Shown here: positions 33,136 through 42,223 of the stretch, one piece after another
Position numbering within the stretch: the stretch's first letter is position 1
Layout: each line of letters starts with the position of its first letter
Made by a program: the position numbers and the translations under genes
Assembly (NCBI GenBank): GCA_963691705.1
Contig: OY829546.1
Location: 33,078,040 to 33,142,039, forward strand
DNA: 64,000 bases
Direction: 5' to 3'
Source: Viola odorata
Taxonomy: Eukaryota > Streptophyta > Magnoliopsida > Malpighiales > Violaceae
The notes under the pieces: generated by a model
Told to the model about the DNA's origin: nothing
Seen by the model: only the letters and a program-made list of their open reading frames with translations
Databases searched by the model: none

Positions 33136-34842
33136 GGAACAAATACGTCAGCTCATGATCTGACCATTTTGCTCCCGGTATGTGCTGCTTGTACACCATT
33201 TACACGTGGATACACTATATTAGCAAGAAGCCTGTCCATGTACACTATTAGCTGGAAGGAGGTCCCAATGTACACTAATTAGCTAGAAGGAACTCGCTTG
33301 TGCACATTTAGCTGGAAGTATTCTTTTCCGTATTCTTAATAGGCTGTATCATATGGTTAGGTTGAGTTAGAAATTGTGCAGGAAATAGAATCATCTCATT
33401 GTATCATTCCGCTCGTCTCATTTGGAATTCTTCTTTTTTAGCAATGTTGTGATTTGTGAATGAAGTTGCTGGATCCAAATTTGTTCTGTTTTAGAAAATT
33501 TACAGAGAATAGTTGCAACTTGGCTATTATGCATAGGTTTGGTTTTTCAATTTTCATGATAACGAAATAATAAGTAACGAAAAATGAGAACATATCATAA
33601 AATAATTAAAATAATTAAAAATATGGGGGAGATAAATTATTACTAAAGTCATGCTACGAGAACCATTTGAAATTTTTTTACAAAAAAAAATAAAGTGTCA
33701 TGTATATTTAGACATACTTAAAGGATAGGTAATATTTCCTGATAATTAAAGTAATTAAATATTTTTAATGAAACTTGATTATGTCTATAATAATAGGTAA
33801 AATATAAAATATAAGAAAAGAATTAAAGAACTAGAAAATAAATAAGAAATGAAAAAATGTTAGAAAAATATAATAATTAATGAACCAAAATGGTAGAATT
33901 CACTTCTGTATTTGTACTAAAGTCATGGTGGAAAATGAACTGCAATCTACGGAGGCAATCTATTCAAATGGGAAAAATAATATCTACTACTAAAGTCATG
34001 GTGCAAGAAAAAATTGTTATATAAATGGATAGTGATGTTGAAAGAGTTAATTTTTTTTTAAATGAGTAATTTTAATTTAACTTATATATAAATGTGATTA
34101 TTAAACATAAATGACTAAAATTTAAAGATTTATAACATTAAAATATAGAATGTAAATAGTCAATTAAAAATTTATAGAAAAAAAAATTAGCAATTAAAAA
34201 ATAGAAAAAAGAAGAATATATGATAAAATAATAAAAATAATTTAAAATATGGGGGGAAATATAAATTATTACTAAAGTCATGCTACAAGAACAATTTGAG
34301 AATTTAAAAAAAAAAAAATAGTGTCAGGTATATTTAGTCATACATAAAGGGTTAGGTAATATTTTCAGAAGTAATTAAATATTTTTAATAAAGCTTAATT
34401 ATGTCTATAATAATAAGTTAAATATAAAATCAATAAGTTAAATTTTTTTTGGTTGAGATTGAATTAATTTAAAATTAATTAATTTATTTAACTTATATTT
34501 TTTATAGTATTAATAAGTTTAATTTATTTATGATATTAGATAAATATTAGGTGGTAGATGTTAGATTATAAATAAATTGATTAACAACATACATAAAGAT
34601 ACTAAAAAAATTAATTCTAACACTTGAAATGAATTATGCCCTTTATGGTCATTTTACATTTCAACCATAGTTTTAAAACAGTTTTTACCAAACACCAAAA
34701 ACAACTTCTGGTTTCCCCACAGAACTTTTAACAAACATTTACCAAACAGCATACTCCGTTCTACAAAAGTCAGAAACTGACTTTTACAGACTGAAATTTT
34801 CCCCACTGAACTTTTCCAGCTAGAACCGGAACGCCAAATAGG
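33136..34842. other. AT-rich intergenic sequence with a diverged direct repeat
   Basis: After the 3' UTR (which includes a threefold TAGCTGGAAG-like motif at 33248-33315) the sequence is AT-rich. A segment at 33630-33800 recurs at 34258-34430 (shared ATAAATTATTACTAAAGTCA, GTAATTAAATATTTTTAAT, TATGTCTATAATAATA). No gene seen. Confidence 0.55.
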
Positions 34843-35124
34843 TAGGGTTGACAATGGAGCGGGTATGGAGCGGGTAAGGCATTATCCATACTTGCGCCCG
34901 CAAATCTGCGGGTAATCCATACCCGCACCCGCACCCGCGCGGGACGGGTAAGAACAGGCAAAATTGTACCCGCGGATACCCGCAGATCTGATACCCGCAA
35001 TTATCATCTTCCTTGTTAAAAATTGTTGTACATACAAGAACATGCATACCAATATCCAAAATAAGTGTCAAATTATGCAAAACCCAGTAAAACCAGAGTG
35101 GCAGTAATCATTATAACATACAAC

Positions 35125-35300
35125 CACACCAATTGATCTGAGGATGTGTTCCTCACAAGCATTTCATCAAATACGTGGTGGGCATCAGCGACAAACCCAT
35201 ATTTGGCATAGAAATTGATGAGGTTGTTCATTAAATCCACACCAAGTTCGGAAATTGTCTCATCAAAATTCCTAATCTCCTTTAAAATCGCGGTGTAGAG
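35125..35300 (-). pseudogene. PPR-type gene fragment captured in hAT-like element
   Basis: On the minus strand one frame stays open for about 58 codons. It reads YTAILKEIRNFDETISELGV followed by DLMNNLINFYAKYGFVADAH and HVFDEMLVRNTS. The pattern NNLINxYAKxGxVxDAxxVFDEMxxRN is the helix pair of a plant pentatricopeptide repeat, here about one and a half repeats. A putative intron-like break (CTGCAGATTAAA) lies just upstream. There is no start or stop of its own. It is most likely a piece of a host PPR gene picked up by the element. Confidence 0.7.
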
Positions 35301-36801
35301 TCTGCAGACTGCAGATTAAAAATCCAAGAAAAGCAAAAGAAAAATCAATTGAAAGAAAACCTATAAGATGCTAGCAAACAGATCCAAGGTACTGCAGTAA
35401 CATCACACTCGGAACATACGTTTCCTACAATATGAGCTTCACATTCAACAGATCTTGATTATTACGATGGTTCCATCCCACCATAACTTTTGTGAGCCTC
35501 TGCAAACATGAAAAAAAAATTAGAACAGTTAAAACCTCATTCCATATACTAGAAGCTCATTCCAGATCCATTTCAATATAAAAGTTATTTTCCCATCTCA
35601 ACTATACGCACAATAGTTAGTTATGCAAGATAGATATGTGTCAGGTTTTGAATCTTAAACAGAAAACATAATCTCAATCAATTTGCAATCCATTCATCAA
35701 GAAGCTAAAGAATCAAACTTACTTGAGAGAGACAAAGACGACTGGAGGAGGAGGAGAAGTAGCTGAGAGAGACGAAGATGAGGGGGACAATCGTTGATTT
35801 GAGACTTGAGAGTGAGAGAGACGAAGACGACTGCAGGAGGAGGAGGAGCTGAGGCTTGAGCTGCTGCTGTTTTTCTTTATGTTTTAGCCTTTAGCGTCTG
35901 AACAAACAAAACGAAGAGATTGGCAATGGTAAGTTTTTTTTAACAAAACGATGTGTTTAAAACTGAAACGACATCGTTTTGGTATTAAACACAATATTTT
36001 GGTAATTTTAAAAAATAATACTTTTAGTTACCAATTTATAAATACTAGTCTAATATTAGAACGATATTTTAGTAAAATAATTTTTACATTTTATGATACA
36101 AAATATATATAAAAAAAAAAAACTAGACATTAATAAATAATAAGTATTACTATATTGAAATGTAATGAGTACGTTTAACAAATATATAGAATACGACAAA
36201 AAGTGTCGAGTAAATATTATATTAAAATATCTAATATGATTTACGAGCCTAACATATACACATGACGATTTTTCAGTATAATCGTGCTTCATAGCAATAC
36301 GATTAGATCACTTACATCTAGAGCTTCAAAATTATCATTTTTAAAATACAATAATTAATTAGTTATAATTAACTCAAGTAAATATTGATATTGAACTATA
36401 CAATTAACTCAAGTAAATATAAGGAGTATGATTACATTGCATTTCATCATGTTTTTACTGTCCATTTACTTGTTATTTGGGCATGGCAGTATCTGTAAAA
36501 ATGCAAAGGACACAGAAAAACTCAAGTAAATGTAAGGAATACGTTTAACAAATATTTAGCACATGTCAAAACTCAAGAAGTGTCGAATAAATATAAATAT
36601 TCAAATATCAAATATGACTTATGAGCATAACATATACATATAAATATTAAAGTATGGAATATGACTTATGTTATGTGTATTGATCACTTACATTTAGAGT
36701 TTCAAAGTAAATTAGTTATCGCAAGCTCCATTAGAACAATATGTTTAATTTTAATTTTAATTTTAATTGGTAGTATAATGTTATGACTTATGTTTTTTTC
36801 C

Positions 36802-37610
36802 TTATTCTCCTTATTTAAAATGTTATGCATATAATTTTAATTGTAATTGATAGTTTGTTTTTTTTCTTATTCTCCTTATTTAAAATGTTATGCATATAAT
36901 TTTAATTTTAATTGGTAGTATGCTTTTTTCTTTATTCTCCTTATTTAAAATGTTATGCATATAATTTTAATTGTAATTGGTAATATGCTTTTTTTTCCTT
37001 ATTCTCCTTATTTAAAATGTTATGCATATAATTTTAATTTTAATTGGTAAATCAATTATGACTTACAAGCCTAACATATTACCAGCCTAACATATTCTAG
37101 CGATATTTTAGTATGATAAATCTTTACATTTTATGATACAAAACATATAAAAGATTAAAATGTTATTCATATAATTTAAAATGGACAAAGAGGATCCAAA
37201 AATAGTGTAAAAAATTGAAATGTAGTGAAAAAAAATGGTCATTTCAATTTTTCAACTAGGGCGAGGCGTCATGAAGCCTCGTGACGCCTCGCCCTGGTTG
37301 AAAAATTGAAATGACTCATTTTTTCACTACATTTTAATTTTTTAGTATGATAAATTTTTACATTTTATGATAAAAACATATAAAATATTAAAATATTATG
37401 CATATAATTTTAATTGTAATTGGTAGTATGTTTGTTTCCTTATTCTCCTTATTTAAAATGTTATGCATATAATTTTAATTTTAATTGGTAATATATTTTT
37501 TTCTTTATTCTCCTTATTTTAAATGTTATGTATATAATTTTAATTGTAATTGGTAGTATGTTATTATTCTTCTTATTTAAAATATTATGCATATAATTAG
37601 TCATATACCT
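36802..37610. repeat. 65-bp AT-rich repeat, two clusters
   Basis: Units containing TTATTCTCCTTATTTAAAAT followed by GTTATGCATATAATTTTAAT begin near 36802, 36867, 36932 and 36999, and again near 37440, 37505 and 37565 (spacing 60-67 bp). The clusters are separated by the foldback and about 200 bp. They lie inside the hAT-like element. Confidence 0.85.
37210..37343. repeat. Foldback: long near-perfect inverted repeat
   Basis: Two arms of about 65 nt face each other around the centre at 37276. The inner part GGGCGAGGCGTCATGA pairs with TCGTGACGCCTCGCCC, with AGCC as loop. It extends through AATTTTTCAACTAG / CTGGTTGAAAAATT and GTCATTTC / GAAATGAC to TGTAGTGAAAAAA / TTTTTTCACTACA. Only a few mismatches are seen, two of them transitions. 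The GC-rich core stands out in an AT-rich setting. Confidence 0.9.
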
Positions 37611-37639
37611 TTTAGTGCAAGGAGAGATAAGCAATTGCA

Positions 37640-37705
37640 TTTGTAGTCCAACGGTTAGGACTAAGCATGGAAGGCAATAGACTCAAGTTCGACTCCCCGC
37701 GGATG
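37640..37705 (+). other. tRNA-like / possible SINE head
   Basis: GTAGTCCAACGGTTAGGAC resembles a pol III A box with D-loop, and CAAGTTCGACTCCCCGC resembles a B box (GTTCGANNCC), about 35 bp apart. No complete cloverleaf could be formed. It may be a tRNA-derived SINE remnant. Confidence 0.3.
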
Positions 37706-37971
37706 TAAATTGTGTGGGTATATTGAGGATATGTATATATATTTTGCGCGGGTATTATTACGGGTATCCATACCCGTATTTTACGGGTATTTAGTACGGG
37801 TAGCGATGCGGGTAAGCACTATCCATATCCGCATCCATACCCGCACTTTGCGGGTGCGTGCGGGTAAATCCATACCCGCAAAATACCTTTAATGTGCGGA
37901 TAATACCCACCCGCAATTACGGGTATCCAGCAGGTATCCGCGGGTGCGGCCGCAAATTGCCAAAGGACCTA

Positions 37972-39329
37972 CAAGTGGCTTGTTGATGGCCGTACTTTTC
38001 CATAGACTAGAAGACAGGTTAGAATCTTTTTTTTTTTTTGGGTCAAAAGGTTAGAATATTACTGAATCTTATATATATATTTTTGGGAAAAACATATTCC
38101 ATGAAATACAATTTCCTATGCTATTTCTATTTTTTCTATGTTAGTTATATTTTCCATAAAACCCTTATTGATTTTACCGGTTATTTTTGTAAACAAATCT
38201 CTTAGTTAATAGGAATTAATTGTTTTCTTAATTTGTGTGATTTATTTTAAATGACTTAAATTTAAGTGAAGTAAGTTTTAGAGAAACAACATCTTTGCAA
38301 ATGACGTAAGTTTACAGCTGGTGGTTGAAAGGTCATATGGTGAGGAGCATAAATAGAGTTAGAACATGACTTCATTACCATGGGACTGCTAGCATTGCAT
38401 TCAATATGACAGCAGCGACATCATCGACGTCGAGTGGTGTTATTATTTACCGAACTGGGTACCGACTGTAAGCCTAAGTCCGACCCGTTTGCGGAATGAG
38501 ACGGCTCATTGTTTAGCTCAATATAGTATTGTCAAAAACTTTTCCATAAAATTTCACACTGATTCAACGGTTGGATTAAAAATTATGTTTATTTGAACTT
38601 TGAAGTAAAAAAAAAAAAAACTAAATTGGTTGAACTGACCGAGTCAACCGTAATTCAACTACCAAACCCTACCAATCCTAGTTTTACTAGTTGAACTGGC
38701 TAATCGGTCCGATTTTTAGAACCTTGCTCCCACTTGTATCTCGTAATATCTGCACACTACCATTTTTAATCCATATAAATATAAAAAAATGTGGTGGAAA
38801 CTTAAGTAGCGATTTAAGAGAAAGTCACGGGCAATGTCAAATATTAATTATATTTTCTAATTTATAAATTTGGAAGAGTTCTTTTCTTTATTAATATGAT
38901 TTATTTACGTTATCATTTTACCATTAAAGAAAATTTATTGATTTATAATGAAAATTTATATTTTCTAACTTATACAATTTGAAAAGATATGATTTACTAA
39001 ATGTATGGTGTCTCGCATTAGTTATATAAATACTATATCTTGAATTTTTCAAACATTGGAGGTTTCCCGTCAACCATTCATCTTCTAAAAGTACTTATTC
39101 GCCACAAATGAAAAAAACCATTGATTTTGATACTTTTTGCTATAACTTAAGACACAAATATCATCATATTATTTTACTAGAAAATATGTTCTTTGATATT
39201 GAGCTTTTTGCATGCTTCTTTCTAACTCTTCGTGTAAAAATTCTTTTCTATTTTTTTGATATTTTATTTTACCAATATGGAATTCTATGTAATATGTAAT
39301 TTGTATATTCTTTAGGTAAAACTCGTTCT
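37972..39329. other. AT-rich intergenic sequence
   Basis: No gene found. GGTCCGATTTTTAGAACC (about 38708-38725) resembles a short DNA-transposon end, also seen near 25005. Short open frames have no motifs. Confidence 0.45.
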
Positions 39330-39549
39330 CGTCGACAAGCAATTCAGGGAATACATCACCTAGATATGACCTCAAACTATTAAGACAACTACAAGAATCT
39401 CTTTAATTTCCTCCATGATTTTCTCCCATTTATTTGTATTTTTTCTTTACATATATGTATAGGATTGTTTCTCTTATTACTTTCCTTAGTCCTATAAATA
39501 ATAGGACATGCATTTACTGTTATTGGTTTTTATTCAATAGAAGAAAGAA

Positions 39550-41127
39550 GGGGTAATAGCATAAAGCCCCCCTATACTATCACGAAAAATAGACTCCTCC
39601 CCTGAACTTTAAAATGTTATAAACGGACCCTTGTACTATTGGTCTCTGGCAAGTTGCCGCCTTCCATTAAATTTGACTGTTAAAATTAACAGATTACCTG
39701 CTACAACAAGTTTATTTTTTTTTAAAACATGTTTTCTAGGTAATTATGTATTAAATATTTTAATTAATTAAAAAAATTCTGAAAAATAATATATTAATTT
39801 AAAAAATTCAGAAAAATATTTTATATTATTTGAAAAAGTTCAGAAAAATTGTAAAAATCCCAAAAAAATGAAAACAATTCCAAAAAATTATAAATTACAA
39901 AAAAATGTTTTCTTTTCAGTAATAATAAGTAATATAAAAATTAATTGGTCTTATTTATTTTACTCCTTTTTTTAATTTTAGTTTCAGCAATTATTTTTAT
40001 TTTTGTTTACACAAAAAAGATAGTTTAAAAATAGTGTTCAGAAATTAAAAAAAGAAAAAGAAGAAACTAAACATCGTTATAGCTACCCAACAACCAAACT
40101 ACTCCCAAACCCTACAACCCCAAAACATCATCTTCTTCCCTCAACCAGCACTGCCTCCAACCACCACCTGCAACTCTAGTGACCAAACATCATCTTCTAC
40201 GTCTCTGTCTTCTCTTTTCTCTTTTCTTTTTTCTTTTATGGATCTAGATTTGGCCCCAACTCATCTCTTTTCTCTTTTCTTTTTTGTTTCTACTCTTCTT
40301 TTCTTCTCTTCCTTTTTCTTTTTCTTTACTGTTTGGATTGGATTGAGTGTGTGGTGGTTGTGGTGTTGGGTAAGGTTTGTTGGTGTTTGTTGGTGCGGCA
40401 GCGGTGGTGTGGGTACGACGGTGTGTTGGTTTTGGGTGTGTGGTAGCTGGGCAGATGGTTGTGGTGTGCGGCCGTGGTGTCTGAGACGGGTTCGGTGAGT
40501 GGCAGTAGCGGTGGTGTTTGGGCGGTGCGGCTATGTTGGTCAGATAGGCTAGGTTGTGCTGTGGTATGGCAGTTTTGGTTAGTTGGGTTTGACGATTGGA
40601 GGTTGCAGCGCGGTAATGGAGGTTTGGTCGGGTCGGCTGCTTGGGAAAGGGATGGTTGTGATGGTTTTGTGGTGAATGTTGTGGATTTGGTTGATAACGA
40701 GGTTGCTCTAGACTGGGGCGATTTGTTTGCTTGATGAACTAGGGAAAGAATTAATTAAGATTAGAAATTCATTAATTATTGGAAAATATGAGGAGATAAT
40801 GAAAGAAGAAAAATAACAAAAATAACAAAAATAAATAAATAATTTTCTGAAAATTTTAAATTAATTATATTAATTTTCTAGATTTTTTAAATTAATTACA
40901 TTATTTTTCTAAATTTTTAAAGAAATGAAAAGAAAAAAAAAGGGAACAACAGGGAAGGAAAAAAATGGGAACCAGCTGGCTTTTGGCTAACAATCTGTTA
41001 GTTTGACTGTTAGTTTTGGCCCTTTTGCCATTGACCGATAGTACAAGGGTGAGTTTATAACTTTTTAAAGTACATGGGAGGAGTCTGTTTTTTGCGATAG
41101 TACAGGGGGCCTTTATTCTATTACCCC
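39550..41127. mobile_element. Mutator-like element (MULE), non-autonomous
   Basis: 1578 bp with long inverted ends: GGGGTAATAGCATAAAGCC and, inverted, GGGGTAATAGAATAAAGGC, with similarity continuing for over 100 bp (GACTCCTCCC, ACTTTAAAA, GTTATAAAC, CCCTTGTACTAT). It is flanked by perfect 9-bp duplications AAGAAAGAA (39541-39549 and 41128-41136). Long inverted ends plus a 9-bp duplication identify the Mutator superfamily. There is no transposase. The centre (40230-40735) is G/T-rich and exon-like. Confidence 0.92.
40238..40734 (+). pseudogene. G/T-rich exon-like cargo in the MULE
   Basis: Two overlapping open frames (40238-40498, 40459-40734) in a GC-rich island within an AT-rich element. 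The first begins MDLDLAPTHLFSLFFFVSTL, then turns Trp/Cys/Val-rich because of GTGGTG repeats. The composition contrast with the element ends suggests captured host sequence (Pack-MULE type), but I recognise no protein family. The frames may be chance products of low-complexity DNA. Confidence 0.35.
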
Positions 41128-41501
41128 AAGAAAGAAAGCAAGCCTTTTCATAATTTTACACAGTAGCAAAGCGATGATCCTAGACCTTCAAAGAACTTTA
41201 TGTGAGCCTTCATCATGACAAATTACAATTCTTCAACTGCCAAAACACCCAAAGTAAGTAATAACAATTTTGACATCTCAATCAACCATCCTTGTTCTAC
41301 TAGCCATCGATGATTCACCACAACTGAATTCCACTACACATATGCCATCTACCACTCTTACACACATAGTACATCTAGTAGTGAATCTATTGACCAATTC
41401 TCAGCTACACCACCTGTTGGATTTATAGTATATTATATAAGTGTTTGTGTGTTGTAATGGGTATTGGAAAGGCAATTGAAAAGTTGTGTCCATATTAATG
41501 G

Positions 41502-41912
41502 ACACAACTGTTGGTGCAGATGCAACGGTTGGAATGGACACAACGGTTGGTGAAGATACAACTGTTGGAACGGACACAATAGTTGGAATAGACACAACTG
41601 TTGGAACGGATACAACGGTTGGTGCAGACACAACTGTTGAAACCGACACAATAGTTGGAATAGACACAACTGTTGGAACGGATACAACGGTTGGTGTAGA
41701 CACAACTGTTGAAACCGACACAATAGTTGGAATAGACACAACTGTTGAACGGACACAACTGTTGAACGGACACAACGGTTGGTGCAGACACAACTGTTGG
41801 AACCGACACAATAGTTGGAATAGACACAACTGTTGAACGGACACAACGGTTGGTGCAGACACAACTGTTGGAACCGACACAATAGTTGGAATAGACACAA
41901 CTGTTGGAACGG
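41502..41912. repeat. 18-bp tandem array with MYB-like palindromes, 23 units
   Basis: Twenty units of 18 bp and three of 17 bp, consensus ACACAACTGTTGGAACGG. Each holds a near-perfect 9-bp palindrome: CAACTGTTG, CAACGGTTG or CAATAGTTG. A four-unit order (CTG, CGG, CTG, TAG) recurs, giving a 70-72 bp higher-order repeat. CAACTG and CAACGG match MYB core sites (YAACNG); AACGG is the core of the G2/M MSA element. Because 18 is a multiple of three, both strands stay open for up to about 190 codons (TDTTVG on plus, PTVVS on minus). These frames are repeat artefacts. Confidence 0.95.
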
Positions 41913-41924
41913 ACACAACCGACC

Positions 41925-41942
41925 GAAGAGTTATAACTCTTC
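41925..41942. promoter_or_regulatory. Perfect 18-bp palindrome before the TATA box
   Basis: GAAGAGTTATAACTCTTC, complete dyad symmetry, between the array and the TATA box. It is conserved in the 3' LTR at about 47060-47077. It contains a GTTAT/ATAAC core like some MYB/GT-type sites. Possible dimeric factor site or RNA hairpin. Confidence 0.7.
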
Positions 41943-41963
41943 TTTTTAGACCTTTTCGTAATC

Positions 41964-41971
41964 TATAAATA
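41964..41971 (+). promoter_or_regulatory. TATA box of copia LTR
   Basis: TATAAATA, about 50 bp after the array. The 3' LTR copy is at 47099-47106. Transcription should start near 41993, placing the array in U3 as an upstream enhancer region. Confidence 0.8.
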
Positions 41972-42204
41972 GAACGCAAAATCAGTAAATTGATTCATTC
42001 AAATCATTCGAGAAATTCAGAATTCTTCAGAATTGCTATCTGCAGAATTCATTGGTTTTGTTATATCCTGGGAGACAATTTGCTAGGAACCTATTAGCAA
42101 ACTCGATACGAGTGGGGGCAAATATTGTCTTAAGGAAAACGATATTTCTCGTGTCTCAAAACCATATTATTATTATTTCCATTTAACACAATATCCCAAA
42201 AAAT

Positions 42205-42218
42205 CTTAAGACAATATT
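42205..42218 (+). other. Primer-site position: 14-nt self-complementary segment
   Basis: CTTAAGACAATATT starts 3 nt after the LTR end (42201), where a primer site belongs. It is the exact reverse complement of AATATTGTCTTAAG at 42121-42134 in the same LTR (47256-47269 in the 3' LTR). The usual copia site TGGTATCAGAGC (initiator tRNA-Met) is absent. If the LTR-derived RNA segment anneals here, its 3' end points into the LTR, the right direction for minus-strand synthesis. No match to a tRNA 3' end was recognised. Confidence 0.65.
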
Positions 42219-42223
42219 CGACA

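Larger units (their letters stand above)
34843..37971. mobile_element. hAT-like element carrying host gene fragment and repeats
   Basis: The left end TAGGGTTGACAATGGAGCGG and right end, inverted, TAGGTCCTTTGGCAATTTGC have dense subterminal GCGGGTA/TACCCGC motifs (34860-35000 and 37740-37950), as in many hAT elements. Flanking octamers CAAATAGG and CAAGTGGC agree at only five of eight positions, so the target duplication is decayed or the right end is slightly off. Inside: a PPR-like gene fragment (35125-35300, minus), purine-rich exon-like text (35720-35860), a 65-bp AT-rich repeat (36802-37060 and 37440-37600), a foldback (37210-37343), and a tRNA-like stretch (37640-37705). No transposase found. 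Confidence 0.6.
39330..41414 (+). mobile_element. Decayed copia element: LTR end, primer site, gag start
   Basis: Once the Mutator-like element is removed, about 39330-39549 joins 41137. The joined text has a TATA-like CCTATAAATAATAG at 39491 and TTTTTATTCAATAGAAGAAAG, then CATAATTTTACACAGTAGCAA at about 41148-41168. The last part looks like a mutated copia primer site (TGGTATCAGAGC type). An ATG at 41215 begins a gag-like frame MTNYNSSTAKTPKVSNNNFD. The left LTR border is not certain. The element is resumed at 47338. Confidence 0.55.
41415..42201 (+). mobile_element. 5' LTR of copia element
   Basis: 787 bp, 17 longer than the 3' LTR. This is explained by one extra 18-bp repeat unit and a 1-nt deletion. 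It includes an 11-bp inverted repeat (41483-41508), the 23-unit array (41502-41912), an 18-bp palindrome (41925-41942) and a TATA box (41964). The right end is mutated from CCCAACA to CCCAAAA. Confidence 0.92.

Noticed and set aside
41502..41912. Regular short repeats resembling a CRISPR array
   Set aside because: Units are contiguous with no unique spacers, lie in a plant LTR, and have no cas genes.
41401..41979. Long open frames on both strands (up to 192 codons) rich in PTVVS or TTVGTD repeats; the same at 46506-47114
   Set aside because: They come from an 18-bp tandem unit, a multiple of three without stops in several frames. The array is in LTR promoter DNA and frames change between the two LTRs.
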